A stretch of 64,000 nucleotides of DNA, from NCBI GenBank assembly GCA_963721115.1, contig CAVRIA010000004.1:1255249-1319248 (forward strand). The letters run 5' to 3'. Numbering within the stretch: the stretch's first letter is position 1; every line of letters begins with the position of its first letter. The position numbers were made by a program, and so were the translations under genes. Shown piece by piece: positions 56,571-64,000 of this stretch. The notes beneath the pieces are model-generated. The model saw nothing but the letters and a program-made list of their open reading frames with translations, ran no database searches and was not told where the DNA came from. Origin of the DNA: CAVRIA01 sp963721115. GTDB lineage: Bacteria > Desulfobacterota > Binatia > HRBIN30 > CADEER01.

Positions 56571-57529
56571 GACGCGCTCCTGGCTCGCTTCCCCTCGCTG
56601 CGGGTGCGTCCGGTGCCGCGCCGGGACAGCGCGCGCACCACCTCGGTGCCGACGCCTTCGCCGGTGAAGATCTCCAGCAGAACCGCGTGCCGCAGGCGGC
56701 CGTCGACGATGTGCGTCTTTTGGACGCCGCCGCTGAGGGCATCGAGGCAGCATTCCACCTTGGGGATCATCCCCTCGCCGATGACGCCGCTGGCGATGAG
56801 CTGGCGGGCGGTCTCGGCATCGAGGGTCGGCACCACGGTTCCGTCGGCGCCGCGAATTCCCTCCACGTCGGTGAGCAGGATGAGCTTTTCGGCGCGCAGC
56901 GCCTCGGCGACCTTGGCGGCGACCAGGTCGGCGTTGATGTTGTAGGTCTCCCCCTGCTCGCCGGCGCCCACCGGTGCGATGACGGGGATGAAGTCGCCGC
57001 GGTCGAGCGACTCGATGATGGTCGGATCGATGCCGGCCACCTCGCCGACCATGCCCATGTCGAGGTCGCCGGGCGAGCCGCCGCCGGGGTCGCTCATGCG
57101 GATCTTGCGGGCTCGGATCAGGTCGCCGTCCTTGCCGGAGAGGCCGACCGCGCGGCCGCCGTGCCGGTTGACGAGGCTGACGATCTCCTTGTTGATCTTG
57201 CCCACCAGGACCATCTCGACGACGTCCATCGTCGGCCGGTCGGTCACCCGCATGCCGCGGACGAAACGCGACTCGATACCGAGCTGGGCGAGCATGTGGC
57301 CGATCTGCGGGCCGCCGCCGTGCACGATGACCGGGTTCATGCCGACGAACTTCAGCAGCACGACGTCCTGCGCGAAGCTGTCCTTCAGGGCGTCGTCGAC
57401 CATGGCGTGGCCGCCGTACTTGACCACGAAGGTCTTGCCGTAGAAGCGCCGGATATACGGAAGGGCGTCGAGAAGGATCTCGGCCTTGGCGACGAGATCC
57501 TGCATCTGGCCCGGGCTGCGAGGGCTCAT
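56567..57529 (-). CDS. argB: N-acetylglutamate kinase
   Basis: An amino-acid kinase of 320 residues phosphorylating N-acetylglutamate. Nucleotide and substrate loops are FVVKYGGHAMVDD near residue 40 and PVIVHGGGPQIGHML. VALSGKDGDLIRARK and NINADLVAAKVAEAL follow. The basic C-terminal extension (RRGTGRTRSEGKRARSAS) goes beyond the fold. This is the first arg gene of the argB-D-F-G-H run. Its stop overlaps the argD start by four bases. The upstream gene is hslU, 42 bases away. Confidence 0.95.
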   Translation of the reverse strand: MSPRSPGQMQDLVAKAEILLDALPYIRRFYGKTFVVKYGGHAMVDDALKDSFAQDVVLLKFVGMNPVIVHGGGPQIGHMLAQLGIESRFVRGMRVTDRPTMDVVEMVLVGKINKEIVSLVNRHGGRAVGLSGKDGDLIRARKIRMSDPGGGSPGDLDMGMVGEVAGIDPTIIESLDRGDFIPVIAPVGAGEQGETYNINADLVAAKVAEALRAEKLILLTDVEGIRGADGTVVPTLDAETARQLIASGVIGEGMIPKVECCLDALSGGVQKTHIVDGRLRHAVLLEIFTGEGVGTEVVRALSRRGTGRTRSEGKRARSAS

Positions 57530-57571
57530 GCCGGCCTCCGCGGCGCGCGGCGGGAACCGCCCCGCCGGTCG

Positions 57572-58940
<1,369 letters not shown>

Positions 58941-58990
58941 CGGGATCTTCCGTTCGGGGCCGTCGGGAGCGCGGACGCGCAGCCGCGCCA

Positions 58991-59566
58991 TCAGCGCAGC
59001 TCCTCGACGACGAGCTGGTCGTTGGTGTAGATGCAGAGCGATGCCGCGATGCGCATCGACTCCTCGGCGATGGCGCGCGCGTCCAGGTCGCTGTGGGCGA
59101 TGAGCGCCCGTGCGGCGGCGAGGGCGAAGTTGCCGCCCGAGCCGATGGCGATGGTCGGCTCGTCGGGCTCGATGATGTCGCCGCTGCCGGAGACGACCAG
59201 GAGCGCGTCGCGGCTGGCGGCGAGCAGCAGCGCCTCGAGGCGCCGCAGAATGCGGTCCGTGCGCCAGTCCTTGGCGAGCTCCACGGCGGCGCGTGTCAGG
59301 TTGCCATTGTACTGCTCGAGCTTGCCCTCGAACTTGTCGAAGAGGGTGAAGGCGTCGGCGCTGGCGCCGGCGAAGCCCGCCAGGATGCTGCCGCCGTGCA
59401 GCCGCCGCACCTTGCGGGCGCCGCGCTTCATGACGGAGGTGCCGAGCGTGACCTGTCCGTCGCCCGCCATCACGACCACGCCGCGGTGCTGCAGGGCGAG
59501 AATCGTGGTGCTGCGGATGGGCGCGGCAGAAGTGGGTGCGAAGCGACGTGGCAAGGAAACCTCCAT
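58991..59566 (-). CDS. hslV: HslV proteasome-like peptidase
   Basis: An N-terminal nucleophile peptidase subunit. The active Thr lies in IRSTTILALQHRG, after a propeptide of about 19 residues, and is followed by VMAGDGQVTLGTSVMK, the catalytic Lys region ARKVRRLHGGSILAGFAGASAD and IAIGSGGNFALAAARAL. Start choice: ATG 59566 has no ribosome-binding site of its own. GGAGG inside its second and third codons lies five bases before TTG 59554, which may be the real start. It lies upstream of hslU in the usual order. Confidence 0.94.
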   Translation of the reverse strand: MEVSLPRRFAPTSAAPIRSTTILALQHRGVVVMAGDGQVTLGTSVMKRGARKVRRLHGGSILAGFAGASADAFTLFDKFEGKLEQYNGNLTRAAVELAKDWRTDRILRRLEALLLAASRDALLVVSGSGDIIEPDEPTIAIGSGGNFALAAARALIAHSDLDARAIAEESMRIAASLCIYTNDQLVVEELR

Positions 59567-59609
59567 ACGGACGACTTTGCCGGCCGGCGGTCGAAAGGGT
59601 GTGAGGAGC

Positions 59610-60515
59610 TCAGGCGCGCGGATGCGCCTTGTCGTACACGGCCATGAGCTGGTCGAGATTGACGTGCGTGTATTTCTGCGTGGTCGAAAGGCTGGCGTGG
59701 CCGAGCAGCTCCTGGATGGAGCGCAGGTCCGCTCCGGCGCCGAGCAGGTGCGTGGCGAAGCTGTGACGCAGGGCATGCGGGCTGAGCTTGCCGGCCAGTC
59801 CGCTGGTCATTGTGTAGGCGTCGACCAGCCGCGCCACCGACCGCGCCGTGAGGCGGCCGCCGCGCCGGTTGAGGAAGACGGCGCGCGGATCGCGCGGCGC
59901 GCGGCCGCAGAGCTCCTCGAGCCGGGCGCGGTAGGCCTCGAGCGCCTGCAGTGCCGTGCGCCCGATCGGGACGACCCGCTCTTTGTTGCCCTTGCCGCGC
60001 ACGCGCACGAGGGCGAGAGAGACATCGACGTCCGACCAGTCGAGACCCACCAGCTCGCTGACGCGCAGGCCGCACGAGTACGTCACCTCGAGCAGGGACC
60101 GGTCGCGCGCGCCGACGGCCGTGGCGAGATCCGGTGCCTCGAGCAGCCGGAACATGTCGTCCACCGAGAGGTGGGCCGGGAGCTGTTGCTCCTTTTTGGG
60201 CGTGGTGATCCCGGCGCTGGGGTCGGAGACCAGGGCGCCGGTCTGCAACAGATAGCGAACGAACCGTTTGACGGCGGAGAGCTTGCGCGCCGCCGAGCTC
60301 TTGCGATTACGGCGCAGAATGTCGATCAGGAACGAGCGCAGCATCGTCTGGTCGAGAACCTCGCAGCGCAGGTCCGCGACGGCCACGGCGACGCGCCGGG
60401 CGGCGAACGCCGAGAGCTGGTTCAGATCGCTGGCGTAGTTGCGCAACGTGTGGGGCGATGCGTTCTCCTCCACTTCCAGCATGCGAATGAATCGCTCGAT
60501 GTGCTCGTTCAGCAT
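59610..60515 (-). CDS. xerC: Tyrosine recombinase XerC
   Basis: A 301-residue site-specific recombinase that, with XerD, resolves chromosome dimers at dif. The SAM-like N-domain (HIERFIRMLEVEENASPHTLRNYASDL) is followed by the catalytic domain with Arg in SCGLRVSELVGL, Lys in VRGKGNKERVVPIG, HALRHSFATHLL, the second His in ELLGHASLSTTQKY and the nucleophile Tyr in QKYTHVN. Its place directly ahead of hslV-hslU is the standard housekeeping context, so it is not the integrase of the element at the right end. Confidence 0.92.
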   Translation of the reverse strand: MLNEHIERFIRMLEVEENASPHTLRNYASDLNQLSAFAARRVAVAVADLRCEVLDQTMLRSFLIDILRRNRKSSAARKLSAVKRFVRYLLQTGALVSDPSAGITTPKKEQQLPAHLSVDDMFRLLEAPDLATAVGARDRSLLEVTYSCGLRVSELVGLDWSDVDVSLALVRVRGKGNKERVVPIGRTALQALEAYRARLEELCGRAPRDPRAVFLNRRGGRLTARSVARLVDAYTMTSGLAGKLSPHALRHSFATHLLGAGADLRSIQELLGHASLSTTQKYTHVNLDQLMAVYDKAHPRA

Positions 60516-60601
60516 GGCCCTGTGCGGCTCGGCGCGTCGGCGTCTCTTTGGAACGACGCGCTCGGTATGGTATCAACCGCCCGTTTGAGGAGCAAGAAAG
60601 C

Positions 60602-61396
60602 GTGACTGGGCGCGGGCAGGCCGTGGAGCGACTGGTTTTTCCGAGCCGCCGCGGCTCGCGGCTGGTCGGTCTCTGGCACGCCGGCGGCGGCGGCGCCGGC
60701 GTCATCCTCTGTCACGGCATGGAATCGTGCAAGGAAGGAACGAAGTCGATCCGTCTCGCCGAGGGCTTCGCCGCGCGGGGGTACGACGCTCTGCGCTTCG
60801 ACTTCTCGTACGTCGGCGAGTCGGAGGGGGAGTTCGAGGACCTGACGATCAGCGGCGAGGTCGACGATCTCGCTGGCGCGTGGCGCTGTGCGCGCGAGCG
60901 GCTGCCCGGACCGATCGGCATCGTCGGCTCTTCCCTCGGCGGAACCGTGGCCTTGTTGTTCGCCGCGGCGGAGCCGGCGGTGGCGGCGCTGGCGACGATT
61001 GCGGCGGTCGCCGATCCGCGGCGCCTCTCGCGCCGCCTACCGGCGGGGGCCTGCGAGCAGTGGCGGCGCGACGGCGTTTACGAGGTCTACGGCATGCGCC
61101 TGCGCTCCACCTTCCTGGAGGACGCCGAGCGCCTCGACATTGCGGCCGCGTCGGCTCGCATCCGCTGTCCGCTCCTGATTGCACACGGCACGAAGGACGA
61201 CGTGGTGCCCTGCCAGGACGGCGCCGCGATCGCCGCCGCCGCGGCGGCACCGCACCGCCTGCAGCTGTATCCCGGGGCCGACCACCGATTCTCCCGCCCG
61301 GAGATGCTGGACCGCCTGCTCGGCGACATCGGGGACTGGATGCGGCAGCGTCTCGAAGAGGCAGCGCGCGTTGCGGCGCCGGAGGGGGCGCAGTGA
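60602..61396 (+). CDS. Alpha/beta hydrolase (serine esterase/peptidase-like)
   Basis: A 264-residue cytosolic hydrolase. The oxyanion region is VILCHGMESCKEGTKS. The nucleophile elbow is GIVGSSLGGTVALL (Ser in SSLGG). The acid is in LIAHGTKDDVVP and the His in YPGADHRFSRPEM. The pattern is that of DUF-type dienelactone-hydrolase/serine aminopeptidase_S33 relatives; the substrate is unknown. GTG 60602 is preceded by GAGGAG. Its stop overlaps the next start as GTGA, so the two are translationally coupled. Confidence 0.85.
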   Translation: MTGRGQAVERLVFPSRRGSRLVGLWHAGGGGAGVILCHGMESCKEGTKSIRLAEGFAARGYDALRFDFSYVGESEGEFEDLTISGEVDDLAGAWRCARERLPGPIGIVGSSLGGTVALLFAAAEPAVAALATIAAVADPRRLSRRLPAGACEQWRRDGVYEVYGMRLRSTFLEDAERLDIAAASARIRCPLLIAHGTKDDVVPCQDGAAIAAAAAAPHRLQLYPGADHRFSRPEMLDRLLGDIGDWMRQRLEEAARVAAPEGAQ

Positions 61397-61692
61397 CGGG
61401 GCGTTGTCACCGATGCGGAACGGAGCTCGACGGACGGGAACGGGTGGGGCGCCGCGACACCTGCCTGCGCTGCGGGAGCGATATGCACTGCTGTCGCAAT
61501 TGCCGTTTCTACGATCCCGCCTACAACAACCAGTGCCGCGAGCCGCAAGCGGAGCGGCAGGTGGACAAGGAAAGGGGAAACTTCTGCGAGTACTTCGATC
61601 TCGGCGCAGCGAGTGGCGACCGATCCAGGGAAACCGAGGCGGAGGCGCGGGGCCGGCTGAAGGCCCTGTTCCGGGTGCGGGGGGAATCGTGA
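61393..61692 (+). CDS. Conserved zinc-ribbon protein
   Basis: A 99-residue protein with two Cys-pair zinc-binding knuckles and extra cysteines: CHRCG, CLRCG, then HCCRNCRFYDPAYNNQCREPQ and NFCEYFDLG. The latter part resembles small uncharacterised proteins I know from several phyla (CxxCG ... HCCxNCxFYDP ... CREPQAE ... NFCEYF). It overlaps the upstream hydrolase by four bases, so the two products probably act together. A metal-dependent scaffold or nucleic-acid contact is possible; nothing proves it. Confidence 0.75.
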   Translation: MTGRCHRCGTELDGRERVGRRDTCLRCGSDMHCCRNCRFYDPAYNNQCREPQAERQVDKERGNFCEYFDLGAASGDRSRETEAEARGRLKALFRVRGES

Positions 61693-62069
61693 ACGGCGTC
61701 TGCCGGTGGCCCGCCGGACCAAGTGGCGGGATCAGACCACAGTCCTCCTTTGGCTGCCGAAGAACTGGCTCCGTGCTCGACGTCAGCACAGCCGCGGACG
61801 GTGAAAAGGCCGGAACAAGCAATGAAAGAAGGAACAAGCGATGGCGTATTCGCATGGAACTAGACCCCCCGGTACTCGAGATTTTGAAATCCCGCATTTC
61901 AGCAATACAGAATAGCGCGATTGTTCAGGCTTTAGCGTATCTCAGACGAGCATGTGAAGATGCGTTATTAACAATTCTTGTCATTTTCGGCCACCCGGGT
62001 CAGGTCAGCAGCAGATCGCCGAAGCCCTGCAGCTGCGCCGGCTCGGTCTTCCGTACGCCCGCGATACAC
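61693..62069. other. Intergenic stretch without a recognisable gene
   Basis: It starts GC-rich and becomes AT-rich at about 61,870-61,985, with TTTTGAAATCCCG and ATTAACAATTCTTGTCATTT. No reading frame resembles a known protein and no repeat was found. It may be remnant DNA or a long leader for the cytochrome gene. Confidence 0.35.
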
Positions 62070-62075
62070 TATAAT
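62070..62075 (+). promoter_or_regulatory. Consensus -10 box upstream of the cytochrome c gene
   Basis: A perfect TATAAT stands in GC-rich DNA, placing a transcription start near 62,082 and a leader of about 23 bases to TTG 62105. The -35 position (TCTTCC at 17-base spacing) is poor, so an activator may be needed. Confidence 0.4.
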
Positions 62076-62104
62076 CGCTCCGTTCGTAACTCAGGACCAG
62101 CGCC

Positions 62105-62518
62105 TTGCGCGATCCAGACCAGCAGATTTTCGCCCGCTTCATGCTCGTCCTCGGAATTCTCATCGCCGTGGCCGTCGGTCAGGCCGCGCTGGCAGATCCG
62201 AAAGAACCGGCTACCGTACCGGACGCGCCGATCTCAGCGCCCAAAGCGGCGGCCGCGCCTCTGACCGGGCCGGAGGTCTACAACGCCGTCTGTATCGCCT
62301 GCCACGCCCCACCCGGCGTCGGCGGCGCACCGGCACTCGGCGACGGCGATGCCTGGGCACCGCGCATCGCCCAGGGAATGGACACGCTGATCGATCATGC
62401 GCTGCACGGATTCACCGGCACCGCCGGCGTCATGCCGAGGAAGGGCGAGCGCGCCGACCTCTCCGATGAGGAAATCATCGGGGCCGTCAAATACATGGTC
62501 GCGCAGGTCGCTCAGTAA
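62105..62518 (+). CDS. Membrane-anchored cytochrome c (c5-like)
   Basis: A 137-residue exported monohaem cytochrome. The N-terminal hydrophobic helix (FARFMLVLGILIAVAVGQAALA) is a signal or anchor. An Ala/Pro-rich linker follows, then haem motif CIACHAPPGVGGAPALGD and the axial-Met loop GTAGVMPRKGERADLSDEEI, as in cytochrome c5 domains. It shuttles electrons in the periplasm, probably to a terminal oxidase. The start is TTG 62105 with AGGA about nine bases upstream; ATG 62141 is an alternative. Confidence 0.85.
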   Translation: MRDPDQQIFARFMLVLGILIAVAVGQAALADPKEPATVPDAPISAPKAAAAPLTGPEVYNAVCIACHAPPGVGGAPALGDGDAWAPRIAQGMDTLIDHALHGFTGTAGVMPRKGERADLSDEEIIGAVKYMVAQVAQ

Positions 62519-62599
62519 GCATCTGCGCTGGCGGGTGTCTCGGCCCGCACTTGGTGCACCGGGACCACATATGTCCGGAACGGACCTTGTGATGGGGAT

Positions 62600-62646
62600 T
62601 GGTGCCGGTGGACGGATTCGAACCGCCGACCCACGCATTACGAATG
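62600..62646 (-). tRNA. 3' fragment of tRNA-Thr(CGT): putative displaced att site
   Basis: On the minus strand this reads as the 3' part of a tRNA: anticodon loop TTCGTAA with anticodon CGT, 3' anticodon stem TGCGT, variable loop GGGTC, T-arm GGCGG-TTCGAAT-CCGTC, acceptor 3' strand CACCGGC, discriminator A and encoded CCA. The 5' half is missing: the next bases (AGCCA...) do not form the anticodon stem and no D-arm or GCCGGTG acceptor strand follows. Homology stops exactly at the anticodon stem, a common crossover point of tyrosine integrases. Confidence 0.75.
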
Positions 62647-62828
62647 GCTAACCCGGATAGCGCCTATCTTATTGATTTTGTGAGAAACGTTGTTCTGAGA
62701 ACTTCTAAAGCAACTCGCCGTAACTGCGCGGAACTCGCTGATTCCTCACTTCCCCACTGTGGCGTAGTTTCAGAAGATTTCATGGCTCGAAACGCTCCCG
62801 ACTCCTGCGCGATGAATTCCTAAGAAAG

Positions 62829-62856
62829 CCGTCAACTAACTATTGACGGACGTCAA
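62829..62856 (+). promoter_or_regulatory. Nested palindromes: candidate HigA operator
   Basis: CCGTCAA-CTAACTA-TTGACGG (7-7-7 inverted repeat, 62,829-62,849) overlaps TTGACG-GA-CGTCAA (62,843-62,856). The shared arm is the -35 box of the promoter, so a bound repressor would block RNA polymerase. Type II antitoxins such as HigA bind such repeats. Confidence 0.55.
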
Positions 62857-62871
62857 CTACAAGTTTACATT
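62843..62871 (+). promoter_or_regulatory. Sigma-70-like promoter of the higBA locus
   Basis: TTGACG at 62,843-62,848 and TACATT at 62,866-62,871, with a 17-base spacer, each match consensus in five and four of six positions. The predicted start near 62,878 falls at the beginning of the toxin frame, so a nearly leaderless message is expected. Confidence 0.6.
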
Positions 62872-63162
62872 GTGCTCTTGATCGATGAGAGTTCGATACG
62901 GCACCGTGGACTGCTGGATATGGTGCGGACAGGACGCTCCCGGCGTATTCCGCAAGCGCTGGAGAAGGCGCATTCAACTCCGCCTCACGGTTCTTGATCA
63001 GATTGCCGAAATCACACAGTTACCTCCCAACTATAGGGCACACGAACTCACAGGCAATCGCCGCGGTTGCTGGTCAATCTGGGGAAGTGGCCCGTGGAGG
63101 ATGCGGTGTCCCATTTCGCGATGAAACCGGCTTTTGATTTGGATCTGGAGCAATATCACTGA
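62872..63162 (+). pseudogene. higB: Decayed HigB/RelE-family toxin
   Basis: Pieces of a HigB toxin appear in order but in different frames. IRHRGLLDMVRTGRSRRIPQ is in the first frame from GTG 62872 or TTG 62878. IQLRLTVLDQIAEITQLPPN and HELTGNRRGCWSIWGSGPWR follow in a second frame. DLDLEQYH then stop (63,160-63,162) is in the first frame again. The family pattern is GL..L...G..RRIP...LE.R...L..LD......LP.YR.H.L.G.R.G.WS....G.WR...F...DVDL.DYH. One extra G in GAGAAGGCGC explains the first shift; more than one change is needed near 63,110-63,140. It is inactive as read, or badly sequenced. Confidence 0.65.
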
Positions 63163-63197
63163 AAAACTGCGCGTAAAGGCAGTTTCGGAGTTTTAAG

Positions 63198-63824
63198 ATG
63201 ATTCACACACTATCTCACCCTGGAGAGATTCTTGCGGAGACGCTTGATGATATGGAGATTACTGTCACGAAGGCGGCCAAGGATCTTGGGGTCAGCCGAC
63301 AGATCCTGTCGGGGATACCGAATGGCAGACGTTCGATAACGCCGGAGATGGCTGTTCGAATTGGAAAGTATCTCGGCAATGGCCCCGATATATGGGCGCG
63401 AATGCAGACGAGTTACGATCTGAGGCAAGCAGAAACTGCATTGCGTGCGACTTTACGGGGCATTTGCGAAGGTTGCTTGAAGTTGGCGCCGTCGGGTACG
63501 AATCGCGTCAACGACGATTGGTACCCGATCCCTCGCGTGGCGTCGTGCCTGAGCTTCCGAGCTTCACACATAGCTCAGGCTCGCGTACGGCCGATCGTCG
63601 ACGAGGGTGTGTGTGGCGAATTCCTAGTTTGTCGCATAGGACGTAAGGTGAAAGAGTCGCGACCTGATCTGACACCTGGCTTGAAGAAAGCGAGGGTTAT
63701 CGGTTTCGATGGAAGTGCTGACTTTCAAGCCATCGAGTCATCCCGGCATGCTACTGATCACTCGAAAACCTTCAATAAAATCAATCTGCATCAGTTTTCG
63801 GGTCCCACAGCCCAGCTCGCTTAG
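63198..63824 (+). CDS. higA: HigA-family antitoxin (XRE helix-turn-helix) with unrelated read-through tail
   Basis: The first about 80 residues are a HigA antitoxin: HPGEILAETLDDMEITVTKA, then the helix-turn-helix AAKDLGVSRQILSGIPNGRR, SITPEMAVRIGKYLGNGPDI and WARMQTSYDLRQAE. HigA proteins end soon after this. Here the frame runs on to residue 208 with no similarity I can see. A one-base change in the CGGGG at 63,457-63,460 would give a stop at 63,478-63,480 and a normal length of about 94 residues. It starts 35 bases after the toxin remnant, the usual higB-higA order. Confidence 0.7.
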   Translation: MIHTLSHPGEILAETLDDMEITVTKAAKDLGVSRQILSGIPNGRRSITPEMAVRIGKYLGNGPDIWARMQTSYDLRQAETALRATLRGICEGCLKLAPSGTNRVNDDWYPIPRVASCLSFRASHIAQARVRPIVDEGVCGEFLVCRIGRKVKESRPDLTPGLKKARVIGFDGSADFQAIESSRHATDHSKTFNKINLHQFSGPTAQLA

Positions 63825-63844
63825 GCCGCCACAACGCGCGGAAA

Positions 63845-63862
63845 CCCCGGCTTACACCGGGG
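63845..63862. terminator. Stem-loop terminator
   Basis: CCCCGG-CTTACA-CCGGGG is a perfect 6-bp stem with a six-base loop. On the plus strand CTTCATTTTCC follows; on the minus strand GTTTCC follows, just after the stop of the partial gene to the right. It can serve both directions. Confidence 0.55.
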
Positions 63863-63889
63863 CTTCATTTTCCTTCAGCTGGGCTGCAC

Positions 63890-64000
63890 CTACCTGCTGA
63901 CGTCGAGACTGGCCTGAGCAACCAACCGCCCAACCTGTTCGACAACAGGGGCGTCGTGGTTGGCAGCAGTATCGACCACCAGCTTGACCCACAGCGTGTC
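63890..64000 (-). CDS. C-terminal end of an unidentified protein (partial)
   Basis: An open frame enters from the right edge and ends at TAG 63,892-63,890. The visible 36 residues read WVKLVVDTAANHDAPVVEQV then GRLVAQASLDVSR, a mixed helix with no motif I recognise. A stem-loop terminator follows 28 bases later, which supports a real gene end. It belongs to the probable element. Confidence 0.4.
   Translation of the reverse strand, partial: DTLWVKLVVDTAANHDAPVVEQVGRLVAQASLDVSR

Larger units (their letters stand above)
62600..64000. mobile_element. End of a probable integrated element (continues beyond the window)
   Basis: The truncated tRNA-Thr marks one junction. Since the tRNA is on the minus strand, the displaced 3' end lies at the left border and the element extends to the right. 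In agreement, DNA from about 62,650 is much richer in A+T than the preceding 62 kb and carries a decayed toxin-antitoxin locus. The integrase and the restored tRNA-Thr would lie outside the window. Confidence 0.5.

Noticed and set aside
59610..60515. The tyrosine recombinase as integrase of the element at 62.6 kb
   Set aside because: Its context (directly before hslV-hslU) and full XerC motif set fit the housekeeping recombinase, and it lies on the chromosomal side of the junction.
62599..62674. Intact tRNA-Thr gene
   Set aside because: The 5' half is missing: the bases beyond the anticodon loop do not pair and no D-arm or 5' acceptor strand exists.
63480..63824. C-terminal 115 residues of the HigA frame as a real domain
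   Set aside because: No motif or family pattern is visible and antitoxins of this family end earlier; read-through after a one-base change is simpler.

Overview
The window is high-GC bacterial chromosome, densely packed with genes on both strands, plus a visibly more AT-rich tail after about 62.6 kb. Gene content and order suggest a Deltaproteobacteria-like lineage: xerC-hslV-hslU-argB-argD-argF-argG-argH running into dapF-dapA-dapB with dapL alongside, many acyl-CoA and thiolase-type enzymes, and secreted proteins ending in dockerin-like calcium loops. Candidatus Binatota (Desulfobacterota_B) would fit. This is inference from gene families and order; there is no rRNA or other marker here to settle it.

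Layout. 0-12.3 kb holds dehydrogenases, an orphan membrane sensor kinase, a TPP-dependent enzyme, a slipin, aminopeptidase P, a single-domain response regulator, a 1-Cys peroxiredoxin, a thiolase-like protein and a nitronate monooxygenase. 12.4-19.1 kb holds the 2-oxoglutarate dehydrogenase operon (sucA-sucB-lpd, minus strand), with an Rrf2 regulator divergent from it. 19.1-24.1 kb holds a Kef-type antiporter, a two-part membrane glycosyltransferase and a cyclase. 24.2-31.4 kb is a surface/glycan region: an ELWxxDGT-repeat protein with a dockerin-like tail, a GH3 glycosidase, and a second repeat protein ending in a sorting-like tail. 31.4-45.6 kb is mixed: SRPBCC-nitroreductase fusion, CBS protein, MscS channel, leucyl aminopeptidase, c-type lipoprotein, PTPS, an acyl-CoA dehydrogenase pair, a methyltransferase, a UvrD-like helicase and a TusA-like protein. 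45.8-60.5 kb carries transaldolase, folK, and the lysine (dapL, dapB, dapA, dapF) and arginine (argH, G, F, D, B) blocks, then hslUV and xerC. 60.6-62.5 kb has an esterase coupled to a zinc-ribbon protein, and a cytochrome c.

At 62,600-62,646 lies the 3' part of a tRNA-Thr(CGT) gene without its 5' half. To its right the DNA is AT-richer and holds a decayed higBA toxin-antitoxin locus with an intact-looking promoter/operator. I read this as the displaced attachment site at one end of an integrated element that continues past the window.

Eight conserved genes (slipin, GH3, the 29.6 kb repeat protein, acyl-CoA dehydrogenase, argH, argG, argD, hslU) are interrupted by 11 single-base shifts, ten of them one-base insertions. 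Several of these genes should be essential, so most are probably sequence or assembly errors; they are annotated here as single genes with the shift sites given.
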